64,000 nucleotides of DNA from Paracoccaceae bacterium (GTDB lineage: Bacteria; Pseudomonadota; Alphaproteobacteria; Rhodobacterales; Rhodobacteraceae), in assembly GCA_027486345.1 (NCBI GenBank), contig JAIXPH010000064.1, positions 36,650 through 100,649 on the forward strand, read 5' to 3'. Below, piece after piece: positions 27,592 through 36,008 of the stretch; the first letter of the stretch is position 1; each line of letters starts with the position of its first letter. A model generated the notes under the pieces. The model saw only the letters and a program-made list of their open reading frames with translations. It did no database searches and was not told the DNA's origin. Made by a program: the position numbers and the translations under genes.

Positions 27592-27716
27592 GCCTTTTCC
27601 AAATCAAAGGGAAAGCCAAATCAGAGACGAAAATGCTTGTCACCAACACAGATCAGTTTCCGTGGACCCCGGCCACGATCAATTCCTCGCAGTCTAATCG
27701 GCAGTCCCCGAGCAGT

Positions 27717-28478
27717 TCAAGTCTCGTAGGGCCAAGGGGCCTGCGAGAAGACCCCGCCATCCACCCACAGCGTCTGTCCGGTCACGAAAGAGGCCGCTGG
27801 CGAGCAGAAAAACAGCACGACATCGGCAATGTCCTGTGGCGTGCCGACCCGGCGCAGGGGCGTGACCTTGGACCAGGTGCCCGCGTAATCCCCGGCCTCG
27901 GCCGCGGTGCGTTCGGTGGCGATGGCGCCGGGGGCCACGCAATTGACGCGGATGCCCATGGGCCCCAGTTCCGAAGCGGCGGATTTGGTGAATTGCTCGA
28001 TCCCGCCCTTCGAGGCCGTGTAATCCACAAGGCGCGGGAACGCCAGTTTGTTGCAGCCAGAGCCAAGGTTGACGATGGACCCGCCCTGCCCTGCGGCGGC
28101 CATCAGGCGGCCTGCTGCCTGGGTGTTCAGGAAGGTGCCGCGCAGATTGGTGCGGATCACACGGTCCCAATCCTCGACCGCCAGATCCAAGAGGCCGGAC
28201 CACGTCTGGATGCCCGCATTGTTGACCAGAACCGACGGCGCGGCCCCGGCCCACTCTGCCGCACGGGCGTGAAAGGCGGTGACTTGGTCGGCGTCGCCTG
28301 CGTCCACCTCGGCGGTCAGACAGCGGCGGCCCATGGCTTGCACCTGTCCCGACACCTCGGCGGCAAGGGCCTCGCTGCCGATATGGGTCAGCGCCACGTC
28401 ATGCCCGGCCCCGGCCAGCGCGGTCACCAGATGCCGCCCAATAGCCGACGTGCCCGCCGTCACGATTGCCAAACCCAT
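27717..28478 (-). CDS. Short-chain dehydrogenase/reductase
   Basis: A 253-residue SDR. The cofactor loop is unusual, TAGTSAIG rather than TGxxxGIG; NNAG is intact in LVNNAGIQTWSG, Tyr and Lys are in VDYTASKGGIEQF, and the C-terminus reads TGQTLWVDGGVF. Resembles glucose-1-dehydrogenase or 3-oxoacyl-ACP-reductase-like SDRs. I chose ATG 28478 next to MGLAIVTAG; the frame extends to 28511. It lies between the response regulator and the kinase genes on the same strand, so may be a target or partner of that system. Confidence 0.8.
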   Translation of the reverse strand: MGLAIVTAGTSAIGRHLVTALAGAGHDVALTHIGSEALAAEVSGQVQAMGRRCLTAEVDAGDADQVTAFHARAAEWAGAAPSVLVNNAGIQTWSGLLDLAVEDWDRVIRTNLRGTFLNTQAAGRLMAAAGQGGSIVNLGSGCNKLAFPRLVDYTASKGGIEQFTKSAASELGPMGIRVNCVAPGAIATERTAAEAGDYAGTWSKVTPLRRVGTPQDIADVVLFFCSPAASFVTGQTLWVDGGVFSQAPWPYET

Positions 28479-28562
28479 CACCGCCCCCGCCCTGTGCTGT
28501 CCTGCGCCCAAGGTTTAGGGCCGGCACGCGCCTTGTGCCAGCCCCAAGCGATGCAAAGCGGG

Positions 28563-29201
28563 TCAGACGATCCCGGTGGACAGCGCGATGATGGCGGCCT
28601 GCGTCCGGTTGCTGGCGCGCAGCTTGGCGCAGACGGCGCGGACATACATCTTCACCGTCACCTCGGTCAGCGACAGCGACTGGGCGATGTCCTTGTTGGT
28701 CGCCCCCTCGCAGATGCCGCGCAGCACCTGCCGTTCGCGCTGGGACAGTTGCGCGTCGATGCTGGTCCCTTCGCTGCGGGCGGTCGGCAACGCCATGGTC
28801 GAGGGGAAGTAGGTCTCGCCCGCCGCGACAAAGCGCAAGGCGGCGGCAAGGGATTTCGGCGACAGGGTCTTGGGCACATAGCCCGCCGCCCCCAGTTCCA
28901 GCGCCCGCATCGCAGCCTCTTGCCGGGCCTGTCCCGAGAACAGCACGACCCGACCCGGCGCATTGGCGTGCACGGCCCGTTCCAGACCGCCCAAGCCCCC
29001 CATTCCGGGCATGTCGAGGTCAAGCATCACCACATCGAAATGCCCCTTGTCGGCAATCGCCTGCAAGGCCGCATCCAGGGTATCGGCCCGTTCGACCGCA
29101 AAGCCGCCGTCATTGTGCAAGAACATCTGCACCGTTTCGGACAGCAGTTTATGGTCATCGGCAACGAGGATCGAAATGGGTTTCGACTGGTGATCTTCCA
29201 T
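28563..29201 (-). CDS. LuxR/NarL-type two-component response regulator
   Basis: A 212-residue regulator. Receiver domain at about 9-125 with acidic pocket DDH, phosphoacceptor Asp near 61 in VVMLDLDMPG, switch Ser in VVLFSGQ and Lys in AAGYVPKTLSP. The DNA-binding domain at about 145-205 has LSQRERQVLRGICEGATNKDIAQSLSLTEVTVKMYVRAVCAKL. ATG 29201 was chosen because the receiver begins right after it; the open frame extends upstream to 29327. Probable partner of the kinase at 26041-27591. Confidence 0.9.
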   Translation of the reverse strand: MEDHQSKPISILVADDHKLLSETVQMFLHNDGGFAVERADTLDAALQAIADKGHFDVVMLDLDMPGMGGLGGLERAVHANAPGRVVLFSGQARQEAAMRALELGAAGYVPKTLSPKSLAAALRFVAAGETYFPSTMALPTARSEGTSIDAQLSQRERQVLRGICEGATNKDIAQSLSLTEVTVKMYVRAVCAKLRASNRTQAAIIALSTGIV

Positions 29202-29578
29202 GGACGGACCTTGCTTTTCTCGGGCCGCCATCTGGGGCGGCCTACGCTTTGTTGTTGATTGGAAACCCATGCGCCACGGCCCGCATGCTCTGCGCGGTCC
29301 CATGATGCCAAACACATACAGCCCCATCGAACCGGTGGGTCGAACAGTGCGACACCCAAGGCGCTGGAGGCTCGCCTCGACCTTTGGCTATGGGCCCGGT
29401 TCCGGGCGCGCACGGCCTAAAGTCGTGGCGTCAGTGTCCGTATTTATTTCCTTTGGGCAAGCGCGAGGACATGTGGCGCGCACCATCAAAGGCACAAGGC
29501 CAAGCCGTTAGTATGGCGCCGCTTCGTCACTGGTGACCGGTCAATGACGACGGATGGTCTAGGGCCGTCCTTGGCGCT
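29202..29578. other. Gene-free 377-bp gap between response regulator and soeC
   Basis: No open frame here has domain-like sequence or a ribosome binding site. The plus-strand frame through 29200-29511 is Arg/Pro-rich shadow. It should hold the response-regulator promoter, but no convincing -35/-10 pair was found. At its left-hand end toward soeC, GTCAGGA-TTT-TCCTGAC (29579-29595) forms a perfect 7-bp stem across the soeC stop codon. Confidence 0.5.
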
Positions 29579-29579
29579 G

Positions 29580-30464
29580 TCAGGATTTTCCTGACGTCCG
29601 TCCGTAGTACAGACCGACGACATGCTCCGCCTCGGCGAAGAACAGCCAGCGCTGTGCCATGGCCCCGGCCAGATGCGACAGCCCGCCGAGGATCAGCGCG
29701 GGCAGAACCGGCAGGATCGCGGCGGCCAGCGCCGGAAGCCCCGCGGCAAGGATCAGCGTGAGGGTCCGCAGTTTGGCGGCATGGCGACGGCCGACGGTGA
29801 AGATCATCTCCCGCATCAGATAGTTGCCGCCGGTATGGGGCTGCTCGAACACCTGCGGCAGGCCAAGGCCCGACAGGCCGGTGGCCGAGGCAAGATCCAC
29901 CCCCGCCCGCGCAAAGGCGCTGTCCCCCACGCGCCAGCCATAGGCCAGAAGCAGGCCCAGACCCAGCGCCGCCCCCGTGGCCCAAAGCCCGGTCCCGGCA
30001 AGGATCAGCCCACCGGTCAGGGCAAAGGCCAGATAGGTGGCGGGCACGGTCCAGTGGTGCCAGCGCGGCACGGTCTTGAGTTGGGCATAGATCATCGCAG
30101 TGCAGAGCACGGTTGCCGCACAACCGCCCGCGCCCAGGATGCCGAAGCCCTGCCCCCATCCCAGGCCCAGCCAATCCGACAGCGCCTGTGGCGCAAGGAT
30201 CAGCAAGGTGGCGACCGCCGCCACGCCCTCACGGCTCAGCCAGCTTGAGCGCCATTGGCTGAAGGCCCGCCAGGCCCGTTCCGGATGGCCAAGGTGGAAG
30301 GTGGACGACAGCAGCCCCCCGACGGCCAAGGCATAGCCAAAGGCCCAATGGAAGAATGCAGGCCAACCTTGTGTTGCGATCAGCCCAAGGCCCAGCAGCG
30401 CCAGAAAGCCGAAGCCAAGCCCCGACAGGGTGGTGAACAGGATGACAGAGGGTGCAGGCTTCAA
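29580..30464 (-). CDS. soeC: Sulfite dehydrogenase membrane anchor (DmsC/NrfD-like), SoeC
   Basis: A 294-residue integral membrane protein with about eight transmembrane segments, of the DmsC anchor family. I chose TTG 30464, which overlaps the soeB stop as TTGA and gives MKPAPSVILFTTLSGLGFGF, matching the DmsC N-terminal signature SVIFFTTLSG; a GTG at 30494 would add ten residues. Family landmarks include FHLGHPERAWRAFSQWRSSWLSREG. It should anchor SoeAB to the cytoplasmic face and pass electrons from sulfite to quinone. Third subunit of soeABC, next to xsc and ackA. Confidence 0.85.
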   Translation of the reverse strand: MKPAPSVILFTTLSGLGFGFLALLGLGLIATQGWPAFFHWAFGYALAVGGLLSSTFHLGHPERAWRAFSQWRSSWLSREGVAAVATLLILAPQALSDWLGLGWGQGFGILGAGGCAATVLCTAMIYAQLKTVPRWHHWTVPATYLAFALTGGLILAGTGLWATGAALGLGLLLAYGWRVGDSAFARAGVDLASATGLSGLGLPQVFEQPHTGGNYLMREMIFTVGRRHAAKLRTLTLILAAGLPALAAAILPVLPALILGGLSHLAGAMAQRWLFFAEAEHVVGLYYGRTSGKS

Positions 30465-31204
30465 TCCAGTTTCCCCAGCATGCGGTCCAGCCACCCCGCA
30501 AAGCCCGTGGCCTTGATGTCCAGCAGGGGGGCCAGAAGGCTGGCCTCCTCGGGCCGGTCCTTGGGGCGCGGCGGCAGGTAGCGGTTGACGGGCTTGGTGC
30601 CCAGTTGCGGCAAGAGCGGCACCCCGCCCCGGTCACGGGTCAGTTTGCTGACGGTGCTATCCGGGTCCGCGAAATCGCCGAAATGCCGCGCGCCCGTGGG
30701 ACAGGTGCGCACGCAGGCGGGTTCGCGGTCTTCTTCGGGCAGGTTCTCGTTATAGATCCGGTCCACGCAGAGGGTGCATTTCTTCATCACCTGCGCCTCT
30801 TGGTCCATCTCGCGTGCGCCGTAAGGGCAGGCCCAGGCGCAAAGACCGCAGCCGATGCAGGCATCCTCATTCACCAGCACGATACCGTCTTCGCTGCGCT
30901 TGTAGCTGGCCCCGGTCGGGCAGACGGTGACGCAGGGCGCATCCTCGCAATGCAGGCAGGAGCGGGGGAAGTTGATGATCTTGGCCGTGCCGCCGTCGTG
31001 CGGAGTAACCTGATAGGAATGCACCCGGTTGAGGAAGGTGCCCGATGGGTCCGCGCCGTATGGGTCTTGATCCGAGAGCGCCGCGCCATAGCCCTGATCG
31101 TTCCAGCCCTTGCAGGCGGTCACGCAGGCTTGGCACCCGACACAGGTGTCAAGGTCGATGACGAGGCCGAGCCTTTTGTCGGTGTGGGCGGGAAGGCAGG
31201 TCAT
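30461..31204 (-). CDS. soeB: Sulfite dehydrogenase iron-sulfur subunit, SoeB
   Basis: A 247-residue electron-transfer subunit with four cysteine clusters of the DmsB/PsrB type: CVGCQACVTAC, CLHCEDAPCVTVC, CIGCGLCAWAC and CTLCVDRI with CVRTC, enough for four [4Fe-4S] centres. It passes electrons from SoeA to SoeC. I chose ATG 31204, preceded by AAAGGAAGACGCC; the upstream frame runs through the hairpin region and is not coding. No Tat or Sec signal, consistent with a cytoplasmic enzyme. It is separated from soeA by a 157-bp hairpin region and overlaps soeC. Confidence 0.9.
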   Translation of the reverse strand: MTCLPAHTDKRLGLVIDLDTCVGCQACVTACKGWNDQGYGAALSDQDPYGADPSGTFLNRVHSYQVTPHDGGTAKIINFPRSCLHCEDAPCVTVCPTGASYKRSEDGIVLVNEDACIGCGLCAWACPYGAREMDQEAQVMKKCTLCVDRIYNENLPEEDREPACVRTCPTGARHFGDFADPDSTVSKLTRDRGGVPLLPQLGTKPVNRYLPPRPKDRPEEASLLAPLLDIKATGFAGWLDRMLGKLD

Positions 31205-31230
31205 TGGCGTCTTCCTTTGGCGCAGCACAA

Positions 31231-31324
31231 GGGGCGCGGCGGTCCCGCCGGGGTGGCTGCACATATATGTGCGGCCGCCCCGGGGGGGCGGGACGGCCGC
31301 GCCCCGATGCTTTGGGCATCGGGG
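31231..31324 (-). other. Long inverted repeat and second hairpin between soeA and soeB
   Basis: 31231-31305 is a hairpin with arms of about 35 bases: GGGGCGCGGC at one end pairs with GCCGCGCCCC at the other, and the tip is the perfect 14-bp palindrome GCACATATATGTGC (31258-31271 region). A five-C bulge and three mismatches interrupt it. Next to it CCCCGATGC and GCATCGGGG (31302-31324) form a 9-bp stem. The two structures share the bases CCCC at 31302-31305, so they compete. No coding potential. Confidence 0.75.
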
Positions 31325-31361
31325 CAATCCCTGTCGTTGCGCCTCATCGAGAGAACGACCA

Positions 31362-34136
31362 TCACCGCCCCTCCCCCTGCGGCACAACCCTTGGCAGGGT
31401 GTCGAATTGCGGCTGGGCCTTCTCTTGCGGCCCCACCCGTTCAATCCTGACCCGCAGGTCGAACCATGCCGCCTGCCCTGTCACCGGATCGGAATTGGAC
31501 CAGCGCCGGCCATCGCCGCGCTCGGGCAAAAGCTCAGAGATCAGGTGGTTCAGCAGGAAGCCTTCCTTCGCCTCCGACGCCTCTTCATCCAGCGCCCAAG
31601 CGCCCTTGCGCTTGCCGATGGCGTTCCACGTCCAGACCGTATCGGGGTTCAGCGCCGCCATATGCGCGACCGGCACGGTGATCTCGCCATGCGGAGAGGT
31701 GACGCGGGCATAATCCCCGTCAACAAATCCCTCAGCCACCCAGATCTTCGTCGGCAGATACAGGAAATTCCGTCCCCGGATCTGCCGAAGCCAGGCGTTC
31801 TGCGACCCCCAGGAATGATACATGTCCATCGGGCGTTGAGTCAGGGCGTGAACGGGATAATCCTCGGCCCCCTCATCTCCGTAAGCCGGATACCACAGCG
31901 GCAACGGGTCCATCGCCACCTTCAACCGGTCGCGCAAGTGATCCGGCGGCTGGATGAATCCCTGCCCCTCGGCGGCAAGCTGAAAGCGCCTCATCGGTTC
32001 GGACCAGATATTGAAGAGATAGGGCTGCGGGGTTTCGTAAAACGAGGTCTCCACCGCCCAATCCTGGTAGGCGGCGTTCCACGGTTTCATGTAGCTGGCC
32101 CCCTCGGGCACATGGGCCTGATGGAAGCCGCCGTTTTCGATGTAGCGCGCCAGTTGGTCGGGGTTCGGATCGCCCCGCCCGGTCTTGGTGCCATCCCCCC
32201 GCCAGCCGATCAGCGGCCCCACACCGGGGCGACGCTGGTGGTTGACGATGTAATCGGCGTAATCCTTGAACTTCGGCGTGCCATCCGGGTTCACCATCCC
32301 CGGCAGACCAAGCCTCGCGCCAAGATCGAGCAAGACCGACTGGAAGCCGCGCACATCGCGATCCGCCTCCACCACCGGCCAGCGGATAGAATCCCCGGCG
32401 GCATCGGGTTCAGAGATCGGACGGTCCAAGAGGCTGATGCAATCATGCCGCTCAAGATAGGTCGTATCGGGCAGGATCAGATCAGCATAGGCCACCATCT
32501 CGGACGCATAGGCATCAGAATAGATGATGCGAGGGATGACGTATTCCCCATCCGGCCCCTTGTCGGTCAGCATCTCCATCACCTTGGCGGTATTCATGGA
32601 GGAATTCCACGCCATGTTCGCCATATAGAGAAACAGCGTGTCGATGCGGTAGGGATCGCCGGCATGGGCATTGGGGATCACCATATGCATCATGCCATGG
32701 GCGCTGAAGGGGTTCTCCCATGTAAACGCCTTGTCGATGCGCCAGGGCGTGCCATCCTCTTTCAGCGCAAGGTTTTCCGGCCCCCGCACATAGCCCAGAT
32801 GGGGGCCTGACAGCGGCTTGCCGGGGGCGGCGACGAAATGCGGGGTCGGGTGCGCCTCCACCGGCTTTGGGTAGGGCGGCTTCAGTCGGTAGCCCCCCGG
32901 CACCTCCACCGAGCCCAGCACGATCTGCAACAGATGCAGCGCGCGGGCGGTCTGGAAGCCGTTGGAATGCGCCGAAATCCCCCGCATGGCGTGGAAGCTG
33001 ACCGGGCGGCCCACCATGTGGTCATGCGTGTCGCCGCGGAAATCGGTCCATTTGATCGGCAGAGTGAAGGCTTGGTCAAAGGCTGCACGCGACAGTTCCG
33101 CCGCCAGCGCGCGGATGCGCGGCCCGGGGATGCCGCAGCGCTCAGCCACGGCCTCGGGTGCATACTCATCGGACAGATAGCGTTCCGCCATGTGCTGGAA
33201 CACGGTGCGATGGCCCTGCCAGACCGCGCCCAAATCCGGCTCTACCCCCTGCCCGTCCCATGGCGCGGGCATGCCCGTCCGGCGGTCAATCACGAAGGGC
33301 TGGCTTTCGGCGTTTTTGAGGATCAGCCCCTTTTCCGGCCCCTCGGCCCCGTTCACCAGCAAAGGCGCATTGGTCCAACGGGCGAGGTAGTCGAGGTCCA
33401 CCTTCCCCACCTCCAGCAGGCAATGGATCAGCGACAGGATCAGCAAGCCATCAGTGCCCGGCGTGATGCCATACCAATCATCGGCCACGGCGTTATAGCC
33501 GGTGCGGATCGGGTTGACCGAGACGACCTTGCCGCCCCGCGCCTTCAGCTTGCCGATGCCGATCTTGATGGGGTTGCTGTCGTGATCTTCGGCCACACCA
33601 AAGAGGACAAACAGGTTGGTATGCTTCCAATCCGGCTGGCCGAATTCCCAGAAGGCCCCGCCGATGGTGTAAATCCCCGCCGCCGCCATGTTGACCGAAC
33701 AAAACCCGCCATGCGCGGCATAGTTCGGCGTCCCAAACGCCTGCGCCCACCAGCCGGTCAGCGATTGCGACTGATCCCGCCCGGTGAAGAAGGCCAACTT
33801 TTCGGGTGCCGTTTCGCGCAGCGGCTTCATCCATGACACGGCGAGGTCCAGCGCCTCATCCCAGCTTATCGGCTCGAACGCGCCGGACCCGCGCGGACCA
33901 ACCCGGCGGAGGGGCGTTTGCAGACGGCTGGGTGCCGTGACCTGCATGATGCCAGAGGCGCCCTTGGCACACAGCACGCCCTTGTTCACCGGATGGTCGC
34001 GGTTGCCTTCAATGTAGGTGACCTTGCCGGAGGTCAGATGCACATTGATCCCGCAGCGGCAGGCACACATGTAGCAGGTGGTCTTGCGGATTTCGTCGGA
34101 TACCTTGGGCGAGGTGTCGATCTTCGGCTGTCCCAT
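31362..34136 (-). CDS. soeA: Sulfite dehydrogenase molybdopterin subunit, SoeA
   Basis: A 924-residue DMSO-reductase-family molybdoenzyme. N-terminal [4Fe-4S] ligands are C21, C24, C28 and C56 (CYMCACRC and GVLCAKG). The Mo-bis-MGD core follows, with AFFTGRDQSQSLTGWWAQ, HGGFCSVNMAAAG (a Cys likely to ligate Mo) and FGVAEDHDSNPIKIG. No Tat signal, so it acts in the cytoplasm, as SoeABC does. Closest family I recognise is the sulfite-oxidising SoeA of Allochromatium and Ruegeria; PhsA/PsrA-type enzymes are the alternative. The location right after xsc-ackA, whose product is sulfite, supports sulfite oxidation to sulfate. ATG 34136 is one base after the ackA stop. Confidence 0.9.
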   Translation of the reverse strand: MGQPKIDTSPKVSDEIRKTTCYMCACRCGINVHLTSGKVTYIEGNRDHPVNKGVLCAKGASGIMQVTAPSRLQTPLRRVGPRGSGAFEPISWDEALDLAVSWMKPLRETAPEKLAFFTGRDQSQSLTGWWAQAFGTPNYAAHGGFCSVNMAAAGIYTIGGAFWEFGQPDWKHTNLFVLFGVAEDHDSNPIKIGIGKLKARGGKVVSVNPIRTGYNAVADDWYGITPGTDGLLILSLIHCLLEVGKVDLDYLARWTNAPLLVNGAEGPEKGLILKNAESQPFVIDRRTGMPAPWDGQGVEPDLGAVWQGHRTVFQHMAERYLSDEYAPEAVAERCGIPGPRIRALAAELSRAAFDQAFTLPIKWTDFRGDTHDHMVGRPVSFHAMRGISAHSNGFQTARALHLLQIVLGSVEVPGGYRLKPPYPKPVEAHPTPHFVAAPGKPLSGPHLGYVRGPENLALKEDGTPWRIDKAFTWENPFSAHGMMHMVIPNAHAGDPYRIDTLFLYMANMAWNSSMNTAKVMEMLTDKGPDGEYVIPRIIYSDAYASEMVAYADLILPDTTYLERHDCISLLDRPISEPDAAGDSIRWPVVEADRDVRGFQSVLLDLGARLGLPGMVNPDGTPKFKDYADYIVNHQRRPGVGPLIGWRGDGTKTGRGDPNPDQLARYIENGGFHQAHVPEGASYMKPWNAAYQDWAVETSFYETPQPYLFNIWSEPMRRFQLAAEGQGFIQPPDHLRDRLKVAMDPLPLWYPAYGDEGAEDYPVHALTQRPMDMYHSWGSQNAWLRQIRGRNFLYLPTKIWVAEGFVDGDYARVTSPHGEITVPVAHMAALNPDTVWTWNAIGKRKGAWALDEEASEAKEGFLLNHLISELLPERGDGRRWSNSDPVTGQAAWFDLRVRIERVGPQEKAQPQFDTLPRVVPQGEGR

Positions 34137-34137
34137 G

Positions 34138-35268
34138 TCACTCCCCCGCCGCGATCAGGGCCATGGCCTCTGCCGCGATCTGCGCCTCTTCTTGTGCGGG
34201 CACGATCCACGCCGTCACGCGCGAGCCCTCCGCATGCAGCCGGGTGTCGCCCCGGTCGTTGGCAGCATGGTCCGGCGTCAGCCCCATGAAGTCCAGCCCT
34301 TGCAGGATGCGTCCCCGCACTTTGGAATCGTTTTCCCCGATCCCCCCGGTGAAACAGAGCGCATCCACCCCACCCATCGCCGCGATCAGTGATCCGGCAT
34401 GGCGGATGGCCCAATAGCAGAAATGCTCCACCGCAAAGGCGGCCTCTGGCGTGCCCGCCTGATGCAAGCCGCGCATGTCAGATGCGCCGCCAAGGCCCAG
34501 CAGCCCGGACTCGCGGTTCAGGATGCGAGACGCCTCTGCGATGCCGAACACCTCGGCCAAGCGCAGCACAGCATTGCCGTCGATGCCCCCGGTGCGGGTG
34601 CCCATGGTCAGCCCTTCCAGCGGGGAATAGCCCATGCTGGTGGCGATGGATTTGCCCTGCCGGATGGCACAGATGGAGGCCCCGTTGCCCAGATGCAGGG
34701 CCAGCACACGCTCTGGCAATGGCCCGCCGATGATCCTCGGCAGGCGGGCGGTCAGGTTCACATAGCTGAGGCCGTGAAAGCCATAGCGTTTGATCCCCAA
34801 GCCCTCCGCCCGTGCGGGCAGGGCATAACGGCGGGCGACATCAGGGTTGGTCGCGTGAAATGCGGTGTCAAAGCTGGCGTATTGCGGCAGGGCGGGTGCA
34901 AGGGTTTCCAGCGCGCGGATGGCCGTCAGGTTCGCGGGATTGTGCAAGGGGGCCAGCGGGATACACGCGGCGATCCCCTGCGCCACCGCATCCGTCACAC
35001 GGCAGGGGGCGGTCAGGGCATCCCCGCCATGCACCACCCGATGCGCCGCCGCCGTGAGGGCAGAGACGGGCATCGGCAAGGCGGCAAGGATCACCGCCAT
35101 CGCCGCCGCCGGATCGGGGGCGCTCACAGATTGGGACAGGCCCATGCCCTGCAACCGCGCCGCACCGCCAATCTCGGTCACGCGCAGCGCGGCGATCTCG
35201 GTCAGGTCGGGGGCAAAGACCGCCGCCTTGATGCTGGACGATCCGGCATTGACCACCAGAACCGCCAT
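34138..35268 (-). CDS. ackA: Acetate kinase
   Basis: A 376-residue acetate/propionate kinase, slightly shorter than the usual 400. Motifs: N-terminal VLVVNAGSSSIK, HRVVHGG, ASFDTAFH, RYGFHGLSY, phosphate loop LHLGNGASICAI, TMGTRTGGID and CFTGGIGEND. It makes ATP and acetate from acetyl phosphate. The start overlaps the stop of the TSUP gene (ATGA) and its stop is one base from soeA, so it is embedded in the xsc operon and should consume acetyl phosphate from Xsc. Relatives often have a phosphate acetyltransferase at this place; none is encoded in this window. Confidence 0.95.
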   Translation of the reverse strand: MAVLVVNAGSSSIKAAVFAPDLTEIAALRVTEIGGAARLQGMGLSQSVSAPDPAAAMAVILAALPMPVSALTAAAHRVVHGGDALTAPCRVTDAVAQGIAACIPLAPLHNPANLTAIRALETLAPALPQYASFDTAFHATNPDVARRYALPARAEGLGIKRYGFHGLSYVNLTARLPRIIGGPLPERVLALHLGNGASICAIRQGKSIATSMGYSPLEGLTMGTRTGGIDGNAVLRLAEVFGIAEASRILNRESGLLGLGGASDMRGLHQAGTPEAAFAVEHFCYWAIRHAGSLIAAMGGVDALCFTGGIGENDSKVRGRILQGLDFMGLTPDHAANDRGDTRLHAEGSRVTAWIVPAQEEAQIAAEAMALIAAGE

Positions 35269-36008
35269 CACAGCACCGCCTTCAGCAACCCCATCCCCGC
35301 CAGTCCCGCCAGCAGCACGATGGCAAAGCGGCGGAACTCTTGCGGGTCGGTCTTCAGGAAATGGCGGCTGCCCAGCCAGTTGCCAAGGAAGGTCAAGGGC
35401 AACAACAAGAGCGCCGCCCAAAGCGTGTCCCAGGACACCAGCCCATGCCAGTAATAAAGCGGCGCGGAATACAGGTCCAAAAGCGGGAAATAGGCGATCA
35501 GGGTCGCGCGGAACACATTGGCAGGGATCGGTTGCGCGGCAAAGAAGGCGGCAATCGGCAAGCCGCCCATCCCCGGCGCATTGGCAAGGCCGGAGATCAG
35601 GCCCATCCCGAAATTGGGAGCACCCCGCACCTCGGCCTTCAAGCGCCATCCGGCCAGCAGGATCAGGCACATCACCAGCACATAAGAGGATATCACCGCC
35701 CGCGCGGCATCCTCCGAGATGCCTGTCAGCGCCCACAATCCCAAAGGCAGGCCGATGGCGGCCCCGGCCATCAGCAGCCAGACCCGCCGCCAATCCACAT
35801 CCTGCGCCACCCCGCGCGCCGCTTGCAGCGACATCGCGGTCTCAAGGATCACCACCACCGCCACGAAGTTGAGCGGGTTGGTCACAAGGCTGGAGGCCGC
35901 GATCAACAGCGCCGAATAGCCAAAGCCCGAGTATCCCCGGATGAGGGCGGCCACCATCACGGCGACCGCCATCCAGACCGTGCCCCAGAGGGACAGATCA
36001 AAGGGCAT
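35268..36008 (-). CDS. TSUP/TauE-family sulfite or anion exporter
   Basis: A 246-residue membrane protein with about seven or eight hydrophobic segments and the TauE/SafE family pattern: N-terminal ALIRGYSGFGYSALLIAAS and the internally repeated LISGLANAPGMGGLPIAAFF. ATG 36008 overlaps the xsc stop and its own stop overlaps ackA. Family members such as TauE in Cupriavidus have been proposed to export sulfite or sulfoacetate. Position between a sulfite-producing lyase and a sulfite dehydrogenase suggests removal of sulfite or sulfate, but direction and substrate are inferred. Confidence 0.85.
   Translation of the reverse strand: MPFDLSLWGTVWMAVAVMVAALIRGYSGFGYSALLIAASSLVTNPLNFVAVVVILETAMSLQAARGVAQDVDWRRVWLLMAGAAIGLPLGLWALTGISEDAARAVISSYVLVMCLILLAGWRLKAEVRGAPNFGMGLISGLANAPGMGGLPIAAFFAAQPIPANVFRATLIAYFPLLDLYSAPLYYWHGLVSWDTLWAALLLLPLTFLGNWLGSRHFLKTDPQEFRRFAIVLLAGLAGMGLLKAVL

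Noticed and set aside
27582..29258. Plus-strand 558-codon frame opposite the SDR and response regulator
   Set aside because: Antisense shadow of two genes with clear domains.
29200..29511. Plus-strand 103-codon frame before soeC
   Set aside because: No ribosome binding site, Arg/Pro-rich, no domain; treated as non-coding.
31110..32810. Plus-strand open frame opposite soeA and the soe hairpins
   Set aside because: Runs through a hairpin region and antisense to conserved molybdoenzyme codons.
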